Shown here: piece after piece, positions 17,918 to 25,890 of the stretch
Position numbering within the stretch: position 1 is the stretch's first letter
Layout: every line of letters begins with the position of its first letter
The notes under the pieces: model-generated
What the model was told of the DNA's origin: nothing
What the model saw: the letters and a program-made list of their open reading frames with translations, nothing else
Databases searched by the model: none
DNA from: Rhizobium indicum
GTDB taxonomy: Bacteria; Pseudomonadota; Alphaproteobacteria; Rhizobiales; Rhizobiaceae
Direction of reading: 5' to 3'
Assembly (NCBI RefSeq): GCF_005862305.2
Contig: NZ_CP054021.1
Location: forward strand, 3,761,501-3,825,500
DNA: 64,000 nucleotides
Program-made: the position numbers and the translations under genes

Positions 17918-18835
17918 TTACATCTCGTACAGCACGTGCGTGGCTTTCACGGCGGCCGAGGCGCGGTTCTCGACGCCGAGCTTCACGTAAATCTGTTCGA
18001 GGTGTTTGTTCACCGTCCGCGCTGACAATCCCAATATTTCACCGATGTCGCGGTTGGCCTTGCCCTTGGCGATCCAGAGCAGCACTTCGGATTCGCGCTG
18101 GGTGAGCGAGAAGCGCTGGCGCAGCACCTCGTCGTCGCTCCGCTGATTGGCGGCGGTGAGGCGGAAGAGATATTCGTCAGGGCCGATTGCGCCGAGGAAG
18201 GCGAGCTGCAGCGCCGCCTGGCCGGCATGGGCGATCGAGATGATGCCGTCGCGCACCGCGGCGACGCGGTCGCGCATCCAGCCGGCGATATGGCGGACGA
18301 CGATTTCCATGCCGTCATCGCTGCCCATGGCGGCATTGACCAGGCGTGTCGCTTGCGGCGTTGACCAGTGGATGGCGCCGTCGCCCTTGACTGCCAGCAG
18401 ATGGCGGCCGGCTGCGTCGAGCGCCACGCGGGCGCTCTGGGCCGAGCGGGCATTGCGCAGATGGACGCGGATGCGGGCGCGCAGTTCGTCGATATTGATC
18501 GGCTTGCTGAGATAATCGACGCCGCCCGATTCCAGCGCGTGCACGACATGCTCGGTCTCGGTCAGGCCGGTCATGAAGATGACGGGCACCTGCGCCACCG
18601 CGGCATTCGCCTTCAGCCGGCGGCAGGTCTCGAAGCCGTCCATGCTGGGCATGACGGCGTCGAGCAGGATGAGATCGGGCGTGATGCGCTCGACGATACC
18701 AAGTGCCGCCGTGCCCGATGTGGCGATCAGCACGGAGAAGCCGGATTGTTCGAGCGCGTCGGTCATGAAGCCGAGTGCTTCGGCCGAGTCGTCGACGAGC
18801 AGAACGATGTCGCGGGGGAGGGCCGGCTCAGCCAA
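17918..18835 (-). CDS. LuxR-type response regulator paired with the permease-kinase
   Basis: A 305-residue regulator. Receiver domain 1-125 has the acidic pair Asp15-Asp16 (VLLVDDS), phosphoacceptor Asp59 (LILLDAVMP) and the KP lysine. A middle region of about 110 residues (AVKGDGAIHWSTPQATRLV...) resembles no domain I can name. The C-terminal LuxR HTH is LTQRESEVLLWIAKGKANRDIGEILGLSARTVNKHLEQIYVKLGV. The start is TTG at 18835 and overlaps the end of the kinase gene by 8 nt, so the two are co-translated and almost surely a cognate pair. Confidence 0.88.
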   Translation of the reverse strand: MAEPALPRDIVLLVDDSAEALGFMTDALEQSGFSVLIATSGTAALGIVERITPDLILLDAVMPSMDGFETCRRLKANAAVAQVPVIFMTGLTETEHVVHALESGGVDYLSKPINIDELRARIRVHLRNARSAQSARVALDAAGRHLLAVKGDGAIHWSTPQATRLVNAAMGSDDGMEIVVRHIAGWMRDRVAAVRDGIISIAHAGQAALQLAFLGAIGPDEYLFRLTAANQRSDDEVLRQRFSLTQRESEVLLWIAKGKANRDIGEILGLSARTVNKHLEQIYVKLGVENRASAAVKATHVLYEM

Positions 18836-21800
18836 TGGATTCCACCTTTTCGTCGAAGTCGTGCAGGAAGGTCATGAAGCCGGCGAGATCGAAGGCGGCG
18901 ACATAGGCGCGAAGTTCCTCCGTGAATGGCTGATTTGCCTCCACCTTGGCAAGGTCCGAAAGCTTGGCTTCGATGCCTCTGATATAGCCGATCTCGCCGA
19001 GCCGCAGCAATTCCTGCACATGGGCAGCACCTGGGCTCAGCATCGGCGCTTCGATCTTGACAGGAACGGCTGGCGTGGCATCGGCATAGATCCATGTCAG
19101 GCCAAGATGCAGGGCGAGCTTGTCGCGCAGCTGGCGGATGTCGACCGGCTTGCCGATCGCATCATTGTGGCTGTCGTCACTGTCGCTGAGAACGGCCGCG
19201 TCACCGATATTGGCCGAGAGCATCAGCACCGGTGCCGTCTGGCCGGCCTCGCGCAGACGCGAGACGAGCTGCCAGCCGTTCATGCCGGGCATCAGGATAT
19301 CGACGAGGAAAAGGTCCGGCATGATGCCCTCGATCAGCGTCAGGCATTCGCCGCCGCCTGCCGCCGTCAACACGATGAAATCGAGCGGCGCCAGGATCTC
19401 GCGCATCATCTCGCGGTGGTCCTCGTTGTCGTCGACGACGACGACCGTGCGGCGCGGGCCGTCATAACCGACGATGCGCTTCTCCTGCGGCGCTGCGGCC
19501 ACGGCGCGCGTGACGGCAGACAGCATCAGCCGGACGCGGAAGGTCGAGCCTTCGTCCTTCGCGCTTGAAACCGAGATCTCGCCCCCGAGCGTATTGGTCA
19601 GAAGCCGGGTGATGGTGAGGCCGAGGCCGAGCCCCGGCATCGGCCGCACGCTTTCGGCTTCACCGCGCTGGAAGGGTTCGTAAATACGGGGCAGGTCTTT
19701 CTCCGTGATGCCTCGGCCGGTATCGGCAACGGTAAAGGTCGCGACCTGGCTGCGATAGCCGACATCGAAGGTGACGCTGCCTTCGTCAGTGAACTTGATG
19801 GCATTGGAGAGCAGGTTGACGAGGATCTGGCGCAGGCGCTTTTCGTCGGTGCGGACGAATTGCGGCAAGGCCGGCGCGCGCTCATGGATGAAGGCAAGCC
19901 CCTTTGCCTGCGCCTGCGGGCGGAACATATCGACGATCTGGTCGAGAAAATCCTGGATGTTGATCTCGTTGGAATAGACCTGCAGGCGGCCGGCCTCGAT
20001 CTTCGAAATATCCAGCAGGCCGTCGATCAGGCCGGAGAGGTGTTCGGCGCTACGGCGGATGACCTTGATCGAGGATTGGCGCGGCGCCGGGATGGTCTCG
20101 TCGCGTTCGAGGATCTGGGCGTAGCCGAGCACGGCGTTCAGCGGCGTGCGTAATTCATGGCTGAGCCCGACGACGTAGCGGCTCTTGGCGCGGTTGGCGG
20201 CCTCGGCCGTCTCCTTGGCGTTTTGCAGGGCGGCGTCGGTCTTCTTGTGGGCGGCGATTTCCTTCAGCAGCAGCGTGTTCTGGCGTGAGGATTCCTCCTC
20301 GGCAACGACGCGGCTGTCATGGGCGAGCACATAGAACCAGCAGACGACGCCTGAGATCACCGAGAAGACGAAGAAGACGATGAGGATGGTGCGATTGACG
20401 ACCTCACCCGTCTCGGGCGAGGCGGAGGCGACCTGATGGGCGATCATCGCCAGGATTGCGCCGATGGCGGTCAATGCCAGCACGACGGCGATGCCGTAGC
20501 GGCCAAGGCGCGTCGCCAGCTTCCCCAGAATGGCTTCCGGCAGCAACGCCTTGGCGACGGTGCCGACCTGCGCGTTGAAACGGGCAGCCGGCTTGCACAT
20601 GTCGTGGCAGCGACTGTCGAGCGAGCAGCAGAGCGAGCAGATCGGCGCGGCATAGGCCGGGCACCAGGCCATGTCCTCCGGCTCGAACGGATGCTCGCAG
20701 ACCGAGCAGGTGATGTTCGCCAGGTTCTTCCAGCTCTGGCGCGGCTTGCGGGCGAGATAGAACTTGCCTTTCGTTGCCCAGGCGATGACAGGCGAGGCGA
20801 CCAGCGCAATGACCAGCGTAATATAGGGAGCGAGCGAGGCGGCGATCTCCCCGAAGGCGCCGAAATGGGCAATCAGCGACACCGTCGCCGACAGCGTCAT
20901 GGCGCCGAGGCCGACCGGGTTGATGTCGTAGAGGTGGGCACGCTTGAACTCGATGCCGGGAGGAGCCAGCCCCAGCGGCTTGTTGATGAAGAGATCGGCG
21001 GAGATCGTGCAGAGCCAGGCCATGGCGATGATCGAGAAGATGCCGAGCGTCTCCTCCAGCAGCCGGTAGATGCCGAGTTCCATCAAAAGCAGGGCGATTG
21101 CGACGTTGAAGACCAGCCAGATGACGCGGCCGGGATGGCTGTGGGTCAGCCGCGAGAAGAAGTTCGACCAGGCGAGCGAACCGGCATAGGCGTTCATCAC
21201 ATTGATCTTCAGCTGCGAGACGACGACGAAGGCGGCCATCAACAGCAGCGCGCCATTATGCCAGGGGACCATGTAGCCGAAGGCGGTCAGATACATCTGC
21301 GCCGGGTCGGCGGCGCGATCGAGGGGGACGCCCGAGGTGAAGGTCAGCACGACCAGGAAGGAGCCGGCAAGCAACTTCGGCGCGCCGATGATGACCCAGC
21401 CGGGCCCGGCGAGAAAGATCGCCAGGCGGTGGCGCCACTTGCGCTGCGGGTCCGGCGGCAGGAAGCGCAGGAAGTCGGCCTGTTCGCCGATCTGCGACAT
21501 CAGCGCCAGGATGACGGCGGAGGCCGCGCCGAACTCCACCAGATCGAATTCGGCGATGGTGCCGGGCGGACCGGAGGCATGGCGGATGCCGGCGAAGGCG
21601 CGCCAGAGATCGAATTTTTCCCAGTCCAACAGGGCGATGAAGATGAAGGGCAGGATATTCAGCACGATCCAGAAGGGCTGGGTCATCAGCTGGAACTTGC
21701 TGATCAGCCGTACGCCGTGCGTCACCAGCGGGATCACCATGACGGCGCTGATGATGTAGCCGATCCAGAGCGGGATGCCGAGGGTGAGCTCCAGCGCCCC

Positions 21801-22214
21801 GGACATGATCGATGCCTCGATCGCAAACAGCATGAAGGTGAAGCTCGCATAGATCAGCGAGGTGATGGTCGAGCCGATATAGCCGAAGCCCGCGCCACGC
21901 GTCAGAAGATCGATGTCGACGCCGTGGCGGATGGCGTAGCGGCTGATCGGCAGGCCGATCGCCAGCATGGCGATCGAGGCGACGATGATGGCGTAAAAGG
22001 CGTTGGTGGTGCCGTAGGAGAGGGTGATTGCGCCGCCGATCGCCTCCAGCGCCAGGAAGGAGATCGCGCCGATCGCGGTCTGCGAGATGCGCTGCGAGGA
22101 GAAATGCCGGGCGCTCTTGGCAGTGAAGCGCAGCGCGTAATCTTCCAGCGTCTGGTTGGCGACCCAGCGATTATATTCGCGTCTTACCGGAATGATGCGT
22201 TGGCGCGCTGCCAT
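18828..22214 (-). CDS. NCS1-family permease fused to hybrid histidine kinase
   Basis: A 1128-residue transporter-sensor fusion. Residues 1 to about 490 are a purine/cytosine (NCS1) permease with about 12 helices. A cysteine-rich linker follows (Cys503, 506, 518, 526, 529, 530, 536, 540), likely a metal site, then two helices (about 574-592 and 608-632). Next come the HisKA domain with His686 (SHELRTPLN), N box NLLSNAIKF, DTGRG and GLGLGL, a receiver with Asp972 (VDILMPG) and Lys1022, and a helical tail that could be a phosphotransfer-like end. The start at 22214 follows AAGGAAG. Analogous to CbrA (SLC5-kinase), but with a different transporter family. Ligand unknown; the urea/urease genes next door suggest a nitrogen compound. 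Confidence 0.9.
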   Translation of the reverse strand: MAARQRIIPVRREYNRWVANQTLEDYALRFTAKSARHFSSQRISQTAIGAISFLALEAIGGAITLSYGTTNAFYAIIVASIAMLAIGLPISRYAIRHGVDIDLLTRGAGFGYIGSTITSLIYASFTFMLFAIEASIMSGALELTLGIPLWIGYIISAVMVIPLVTHGVRLISKFQLMTQPFWIVLNILPFIFIALLDWEKFDLWRAFAGIRHASGPPGTIAEFDLVEFGAASAVILALMSQIGEQADFLRFLPPDPQRKWRHRLAIFLAGPGWVIIGAPKLLAGSFLVVLTFTSGVPLDRAADPAQMYLTAFGYMVPWHNGALLLMAAFVVVSQLKINVMNAYAGSLAWSNFFSRLTHSHPGRVIWLVFNVAIALLLMELGIYRLLEETLGIFSIIAMAWLCTISADLFINKPLGLAPPGIEFKRAHLYDINPVGLGAMTLSATVSLIAHFGAFGEIAASLAPYITLVIALVASPVIAWATKGKFYLARKPRQSWKNLANITCSVCEHPFEPEDMAWCPAYAAPICSLCCSLDSRCHDMCKPAARFNAQVGTVAKALLPEAILGKLATRLGRYGIAVVLALTAIGAILAMIAHQVASASPETGEVVNRTILIVFFVFSVISGVVCWFYVLAHDSRVVAEEESSRQNTLLLKEIAAHKKTDAALQNAKETAEAANRAKSRYVVGLSHELRTPLNAVLGYAQILERDETIPAPRQSSIKVIRRSAEHLSGLIDGLLDISKIEAGRLQVYSNEINIQDFLDQIVDMFRPQAQAKGLAFIHERAPALPQFVRTDEKRLRQILVNLLSNAIKFTDEGSVTFDVGYRSQVATFTVADTGRGITEKDLPRIYEPFQRGEAESVRPMPGLGLGLTITRLLTNTLGGEISVSSAKDEGSTFRVRLMLSAVTRAVAAAPQEKRIVGYDGPRRTVVVVDDNEDHREMMREILAPLDFIVLTAAGGGECLTLIEGIMPDLFLVDILMPGMNGWQLVSRLREAGQTAPVLMLSANIGDAAVLSDSDDSHNDAIGKPVDIRQLRDKLALHLGLTWIYADATPAVPVKIEAPMLSPGAAHVQELLRLGEIGYIRGIEAKLSDLAKVEANQPFTEELRAYVAAFDLAGFMTFLHDFDEKVESIG

Positions 22215-22393
22215 GTCTTCCTTTCCGGCATTCCGGTTGGGCTCATCGTCTCTCCGGCAGTTTTGGCGGGATGGTTGGGAAAGGCAAGAGGCAGGCACCG
22301 GCTGGTTCACAGAATGGCAATATTTTTGCAATTGAACTGTCACATAAGAACTCTAACTCTCCCGGCGTTCGTTCAACCATTTCGGGTATCACC

Positions 22394-24298
22394 ATGTCTG
22401 TTTTAAGCCTTTGCCGTCTGAGCACTGCCCTCGTCTGCCTTCTTTCGATCGTGCCATCGCTTGCCAGCGCCGAGCAGGTAACAGTGGCGAAAGCTGCTTA
22501 TGCGGAAGCCGGAAACACCAACAAGCGCGGTGACGCCTGCTTCTCGACGGTGGACACCAACGCCGCCGTTCACCTCCTCTCCGGCTTCCTCGAAATCTGG
22601 ACCCCGCGCACGCCTTTCGTCGATGCGGGTGTCGAAGCCCCGGCCAAGGATAATTGCCCGGCGGTCACCAAGACGGATTGGGATGGTATTCCCGCCAGCA
22701 AGACCGACGGCCATATCGTCAACCAGGCCGTCCATGACGCCAACATCGGCTATGTCGTCAATGCGACACGGGCGCGGACGGCCGATCAGGCGGTCGCTGC
22801 CTATCTCGATGATCGGCGGGGCAAGAATGCCAGCATCGTCGATGGCCTCGGTCCGCTGACGGATGCCTGGAAGGCCGGCTCCAAGCAGACCACTACGATC
22901 ACCGAGGTGGCGGCCGACGCGACGACGGTCAAATATGACGACAAGGGCAACAATCGCGGTGCCGGCAGCAAGCCGGACGCGGAAAACAAGACCGATGCCA
23001 ACCCCGACATGGGCCTTGCAATCGACTTCATCATTGCTGCAAGCGGTGACGGCTCGACGGAGCCTGCCAAGCGCTATTTCAAATATGGCCGTCCCTACCG
23101 CTGGAGCCAGGACGTGTCGGTGGTGCCGACGCTGCAGCCCGCCAAGAGCGGCAAGCCGGTCGAGGACGGCGGTTTCCCGAGCGGGCATACGGCGGAAGCC
23201 TGGCGGGATGCGCTCGCCATGGCGTATCTCGTGCCGCAGCGCTTTCAGGAAATGATCACGCGCGCCAGCGAGCTGGGTGAAGACCGCATCCTCGCCGGCA
23301 TGCATTCTCCTCTCGACGTGATGGGCGGTCGGATGCTCGGAACGGCCACGGTCGTTTACAATCTGAACAAGGCCGACAATGCCGCGCTGAAGAGCGATGC
23401 CTACGCCCAAGCGCAGTCATGGCTCGTCGCCAAATCAGGCGTTGCGGATGCGGGCGCGCTCGAGGTTGCCGCCCAGGCGGCACCGCTGGCTACAGACCGT
23501 TTCGCCGATCATGACGCCAATCGCACCTACGTGCTGCAGCGCCTGAGCTATGGCCTGCCGACGATCCATGCGACCGATCAGCCGGCGCGCGTGCCGCAGG
23601 GCGCTGAAGCGCTTCTCGAAACGCGTCTGCCCTATCTGGACGGCGAGCAGCGCCGCGCCGTGTTGAAGACGACGGAGATCGCCTCCGGCTACCCGCTCCT
23701 TGACGATGCGGAAGGTTACGGCCGTCTTAATCTGTTTGCCGCCGCCGACGGTTACGGTGCGTTCGAACAGGACGTGACCGTGACGATGGACGCGGCAAAG
23801 GGCGGCTTCAATTCGATCGATACCTGGCGGAACGACATCACTGGCAAGGGCAGGCTGGTGAAGCGCGGCCAAGGCATCCTCGGGCTGTCAGGCGCAAACA
23901 GCTATGCCGGTGGCACCGTTCTGGAAGAGGGCGCGCTGGTGGCCGGCTCACCCTCGGCCTTCGGTACCGGCGGGCTGACGGTTAACGGTGGTTCGCTCGT
24001 TCTGGCGGCCGAAAAACCGTTGACCGTGAGTGGTGATTATCAGCAGTTCGCCAATGCCACGACGAAGCCGGCGCTGGGCGAAAACGGCGCGGGCACGCTG
24101 GTCGTCGAGGGCAAGGCGGCGCTGGCCGGCGACCTCGAGGTGACGCTTGCCGATGGTTATGCCCCGACGCCCGGAACCAAGATCGAAATCCTGAAGGCGA
24201 GTGCCGTGACCGGCACCTTCGGCAAGGTCACGGTCTCCGGCCACAAGGCGAGCCTCTCCTACGGCCCGACGTCAGTCACTTTAACGATCGACGGATAA
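22394..24298 (+). CDS. exported PAP2-type acid phosphatase with autotransporter repeat
   Basis: A 634-residue protein with a signal peptide (1-25, ending SLASA). The class A phosphatase/PAP2 motifs are present in order: KYFKYGRPYRW, PSGHT and DRILAGMHSPLDVMGGR. The C-terminal 130 residues contain an autotransporter-associated beta-strand repeat (GQGILGLSGANSYAGGTVLEEGALVAG), but there is no outer-membrane barrel after it. The start at 22394 gives the signal peptide. It is divergent from the permease-kinase. A CTGTCACATAA word at 22337-22347 could be half of a PHO box. Confidence 0.85.
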   Translation: MSVLSLCRLSTALVCLLSIVPSLASAEQVTVAKAAYAEAGNTNKRGDACFSTVDTNAAVHLLSGFLEIWTPRTPFVDAGVEAPAKDNCPAVTKTDWDGIPASKTDGHIVNQAVHDANIGYVVNATRARTADQAVAAYLDDRRGKNASIVDGLGPLTDAWKAGSKQTTTITEVAADATTVKYDDKGNNRGAGSKPDAENKTDANPDMGLAIDFIIAASGDGSTEPAKRYFKYGRPYRWSQDVSVVPTLQPAKSGKPVEDGGFPSGHTAEAWRDALAMAYLVPQRFQEMITRASELGEDRILAGMHSPLDVMGGRMLGTATVVYNLNKADNAALKSDAYAQAQSWLVAKSGVADAGALEVAAQAAPLATDRFADHDANRTYVLQRLSYGLPTIHATDQPARVPQGAEALLETRLPYLDGEQRRAVLKTTEIASGYPLLDDAEGYGRLNLFAAADGYGAFEQDVTVTMDAAKGGFNSIDTWRNDITGKGRLVKRGQGILGLSGANSYAGGTVLEEGALVAGSPSAFGTGGLTVNGGSLVLAAEKPLTVSGDYQQFANATTKPALGENGAGTLVVEGKAALAGDLEVTLADGYAPTPGTKIEILKASAVTGTFGKVTVSGHKASLSYGPTSVTLTIDG

Positions 24299-24315
24299 TT
24301 TCCGCCATCGACACG

Positions 24316-24345
24316 GGGCATCCTGCTGCAGGGATGCCCTTCCTT
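24316..24345 (+). terminator. terminator after the phosphatase gene
   Basis: Stem GGGCATCC / GGATGCCC with an 8-nt loop, followed by TTCCTTCTC, 18 nt after the stop codon. Confidence 0.75.
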
Positions 24346-24374
24346 CTCTGGCCTGCCTGTTTGACCCCCGCGCC

Positions 24375-24390
24375 TACGTCAATCGACGTA
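24375..24390. promoter_or_regulatory. perfect palindrome before urtA
   Basis: TACGTC-AATC-GACGTA, 6-bp perfect arms, 94 nt before the urtA start in the 138-nt region between terminator and gene. It is a candidate operator, for instance for the LuxR-type regulator at 17918; no binding is shown by the sequence alone. Confidence 0.5.
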
Positions 24391-24483
24391 TGTGTTTTCG
24401 CGCTGCAGCACCCGATAGTCCCTTAAGCAACAGTTAATCTCCGTTTCCGGCCTGTTGCGGAACAAGAAGAGGGGCTCAACCAG

Positions 24484-25776
24484 ATGAATCTCAGAACTAC
24501 TATTGCGGGCGCTGCACTCGGCGCCGTCATGGCGGCCTCGGCTGCCTTCAGCGGTGCGGTTGCCGCCGATGATACGATCAAGGTCGGCATTCTGCACTCG
24601 CTCTCCGGCACCATGGCCATCTCCGAGACCACGCTCAAGGACGCCATGCTGATGCTCATCGACGAGCAGAACAAGAAGGGCGGCCTTCTCGGCAAGAAGC
24701 TCGAGGCCGTCGTCGTCGACCCGGCTTCCGACTGGCCGCTGTTTGCCGAAAAGGCACGTGAGCTGATCCAGAAGGACAAGGTTGCCGCCGTATTCGGTTG
24801 CTGGACGTCCTCGTCGCGCAAGTCCGTTCTGCCGGTTTTCGAAGAGACCAACTCGATCCTCTTCTACCCGGTCCAGTATGAAGGCGAAGAGTCCTCGCGC
24901 AACATCTTCTACACCGGTGCTGCTCCGAACCAGCAGGCTATTCCTGCTGTCGACTACCTGATGGAAAAAGAAGGCGTCAAGCGCTTCGTTCTCGAAGGTA
25001 CGGACTACGTCTATCCGCGCACGACCAACAAGATTCTCGAGGCATACCTGATTTCGAAGGGTATTCCGAAAGAAGACATCATGACCAACTACACGCCGTT
25101 CGGCTTCTCCGATTGGCAGACCGAAGTTTCCAAGATCAAGGAATTCGGTTCGGCTGGCAAGAAGACCGCCGTCGTCTCTACGATCAACGGCGATGCCAAC
25201 GTTCCGTTCTACAAGGAACTGGGTAACAAGGGCATCAAGGCAACCGACATCCCCGTCGTCGCCTTCTCGGTTGGCGAAGAAGAGCTTGCCGGCCTCGACA
25301 CCAAGCCGCTCGTCGGCCATCTCGCTGCCTGGAACTACTTCGAATCGGTCGAAAGCTCGGCCAACAAGAAGTTCATCAAGGACTGGCACGCTTTCACCAA
25401 GAACGACAAGCGCGTGACGAACGACCCGATGGAAGCTGCGTATATCGGCTTCAACGCATGGGTTAAGGCCGTCCAGGCTGCCGGCACGACCGATACCGAC
25501 AAGGTTCTCGACACCATCATCGGCGTTAGCGTTCCGAACCTCTCCGGCGGTTATGCGACCGTGATGCCGAACCACCACATCACCAAGCCGGTGCTGATCG
25601 GTGAAATCCAGGCCGACGGCCAGTTCGAAATCGTCCAGCAGACACCTGCCGTCGTCGGCGACGAATGGTCAGATTTCCTGCCTGACTCCAAGGATCTGAT
25701 CTCCGATTGGCGCAAGCCGATGTCCTGCGGCAACTTCAACGTCGCTACGGGCAAGTGCGGTGGCAAGGGCTCCTGA
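24484..25776 (+). CDS. urtA: urea ABC transporter substrate-binding protein UrtA
   Basis: A 430-residue periplasmic binding protein. Signal peptide 1-27 (ending AVAA), then IKVGILHSLSGTMAISETTLKDAMLMLIDEQNKKGG and the UrtA hallmark PVQYEGEESSRNIFYTGAAPNQQAIPA. It binds urea for the UrtBCDE importer. AAGAAGAGGGG lies shortly before the ATG. It is first in urtABC-urtD-orf-urtE. Confidence 0.95.
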   Translation: MNLRTTIAGAALGAVMAASAAFSGAVAADDTIKVGILHSLSGTMAISETTLKDAMLMLIDEQNKKGGLLGKKLEAVVVDPASDWPLFAEKARELIQKDKVAAVFGCWTSSSRKSVLPVFEETNSILFYPVQYEGEESSRNIFYTGAAPNQQAIPAVDYLMEKEGVKRFVLEGTDYVYPRTTNKILEAYLISKGIPKEDIMTNYTPFGFSDWQTEVSKIKEFGSAGKKTAVVSTINGDANVPFYKELGNKGIKATDIPVVAFSVGEEELAGLDTKPLVGHLAAWNYFESVESSANKKFIKDWHAFTKNDKRVTNDPMEAAYIGFNAWVKAVQAAGTTDTDKVLDTIIGVSVPNLSGGYATVMPNHHITKPVLIGEIQADGQFEIVQQTPAVVGDEWSDFLPDSKDLISDWRKPMSCGNFNVATGKCGGKGS

Positions 25777-25890
25777 GCACGCCTCGATCCGATGATTGCA
25801 TGAAGGCTTCCGTCCGGGTTTGATCCCGGGCGGAAGCTCCGTCCCAGCGATTGCGCCGCGAGGCCAACACTATCAAGGGCGAGAAAGCCG

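Noticed and set aside
20436..22406. A 656-codon open frame antisense to the permease-kinase
   Set aside because: Composition (very rich in Arg, Asp, Gly, Gln) and position show it is the complement of a high-GC real gene; the sense strand has full permease and kinase motifs.
24348..24370. A sigma-54-like -24/-12 promoter before urtA (TGGC then TTTGA)
   Set aside because: The -12 element lacks the required GC and the spacing is only approximate; nitrogen control would make sense but the sequence does not support it.
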